From Bacteroidales bacterium 45-6 (GTDB lineage Bacteria; Bacteroidota; Bacteroidia; Bacteroidales; Dysgonomonadaceae): 6,902 nucleotides of DNA. Under the pieces are notes generated by a model. That model made no database searches and had not been told where the DNA came from. It was given only the letters and a program-made list of their open reading frames with translations. The DNA lies in NCBI GenBank assembly GCA_001897035.1, contig MKRS01000541.1, positions 1 to 6,902 of the forward strand, in the 5' to 3' direction. This document shows, one piece after another, positions 6,296 to 6,902 of the stretch; the stretch's first letter is position 1, and the number at the start of each line of letters is the position of its first letter. The translations under genes were made by a program, and so were the position numbers.

Positions 6296-6902
6296 ATGAA
6301 AAAACTAAGATTTCGAACACCGTTTTTACTACTTATCGCCCTCCCGCTGTTTTTTTCATCGTGCTTCGAGGAAGAAAAATTAAAAGACACCCAAAAGGGC
6401 AATTTTGAAGCGTTGTGGAAAATCATGAACGAAAACTACTGCTTTTTCGACTACAAAAAGGTCAATTGGGATTCCATCCACACGGTTTACGCGGCGCGAA
6501 TAAGCGAAAACATGAGCGACGAAGCGTTGTTCTCCGTTTTGGGGGAGATGATCGGTGAACTTCGGGACGGCCATGTGAACCTGTCTGCAGCCCACGACTT
6601 GGCACGGAACTGGAGTTGGAAAGAAGAATATCCCGACAATTTTGACGAGAAAATTCAAAAAAACTACCTCGGAACAGACTACCAGATTGTGGGAGGACTG
6701 AAATATAAGATCCTGAATGACAATATCGGATACATCTATTACGGAAGTTTTTCGGACAATTTCGGCGACAGCAACCTCGATCAGATTATCAGCAGGATGA
6801 GCATCTGCAAGGGAATCATCATCGACATCCGCAACAACGGCGGAGGCTATCTCACCAACGCCGACAAACTGGCAGCCCGATTTTTTGCAAGCAAAACACT
6901 TG
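6296..6902 (+). CDS. S41-family peptidase-like lipoprotein (3' end outside the window)
   Basis: ATG at 6296 opens a frame with no stop up to the window edge, giving 202 residues of a longer protein. It starts with a basic tip and hydrophobic stretch ending FFSSC, with C23 as the likely lipidated cysteine. The following FEEEK is acidic, resembling the lipoprotein export signals that send Bacteroidota lipoproteins to the cell surface. Next come an S41-type helical N-terminal domain (about 36-96: FEALWKIMNENYCFFDYKKV, then ELRDGHVNLS at 88-97) and the start of the catalytic core, NIGYIYYGSF (143-152) and GIIIDIRNNGGG (173-184). Only about 46 residues separate GHVNL from the core, so there is no room for the PDZ domain found in CtpA/Prc. 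The catalytic Ser/Lys would lie past the edge, so activity cannot be judged. It follows the GH25 gene by 26 bases, probably in the same operon. Confidence 0.88.
   Translation, partial: MKKLRFRTPFLLLIALPLFFSSCFEEEKLKDTQKGNFEALWKIMNENYCFFDYKKVNWDSIHTVYAARISENMSDEALFSVLGEMIGELRDGHVNLSAAHDLARNWSWKEEYPDNFDEKIQKNYLGTDYQIVGGLKYKILNDNIGYIYYGSFSDNFGDSNLDQIISRMSICKGIIIDIRNNGGGYLTNADKLAARFFASKTL

Noticed and set aside
5610..6320. Minus-strand open frame of 236 codons opposite the GH25 gene
   Set aside because: The plus strand carries a clear GH25 domain with all core residues over the same bases. The antisense frame shows no motif and is a shadow.

Overview
The window looks like a chromosomal segment of a Bacteroidota bacterium, probably order Bacteroidales. 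Three things suggest this: the ybbR–coaE gene pair, Bacteroidota-type promoter motifs (TAnnTTTG at about -7) combined with A-rich leaders that lack a Shine-Dalgarno sequence, and the closest remembered relatives of the proteins (for example a CoaE of Bacteroides type and an acyl-CoA synthetase with a long-form ANL architecture). No species can be assigned from the sequence alone.

Layout. (1) Positions 1-1536, plus strand: the 3' part of a YbbR-domain membrane protein gene, followed with no gap by coaE (dephospho-CoA kinase) starting at a TTG codon. (2) Positions 1537-1739: a short AT-rich gap with a possible promoter. (3) Positions 1740-1961, plus strand: a 73-residue acidic soluble protein that I do not recognise. 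(4) Positions 2033-2069: a strong hairpin with A and T tracts on both sides, a bidirectional terminator between convergent genes. (5) Positions 2087-3175, minus strand: ald, alanine dehydrogenase, with its catalytic residues intact. (6) Positions 3176-3824: a 649-base divergent intergenic region with no credible gene. It carries a promoter candidate for each flanking gene, and the plus-strand promoter has a perfect inverted repeat (ATTGAC-N5-GTCAAT) next to its -7 element. (7) Positions 3825-6902, plus strand: a tightly spaced cluster of a long-chain fatty-acid CoA ligase, a membrane-anchored GH25 muramidase-type protein (6 bases later), and the start of an S41-family protease lipoprotein (26 bases later) that is cut off by the window end.

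How the genes fit together. Most of the window is housekeeping: CoA biosynthesis, alanine/pyruvate/ammonium interconversion, and acyl-CoA formation, which uses the CoA that CoaE completes. The right-hand cluster joins a cytoplasmic lipid-activating enzyme to two envelope proteins, so it may be an envelope or lipid-turnover operon, possibly controlled by a repressor that binds the inverted repeat. I see no mobile element, CRISPR array, tRNA, rRNA or clear defence system. The most interesting points are the candidate operator at 3767-3783, the unusual C-terminal lysine motif of the CoA ligase, the unrecognised small acidic protein, and the long non-coding divergent region.
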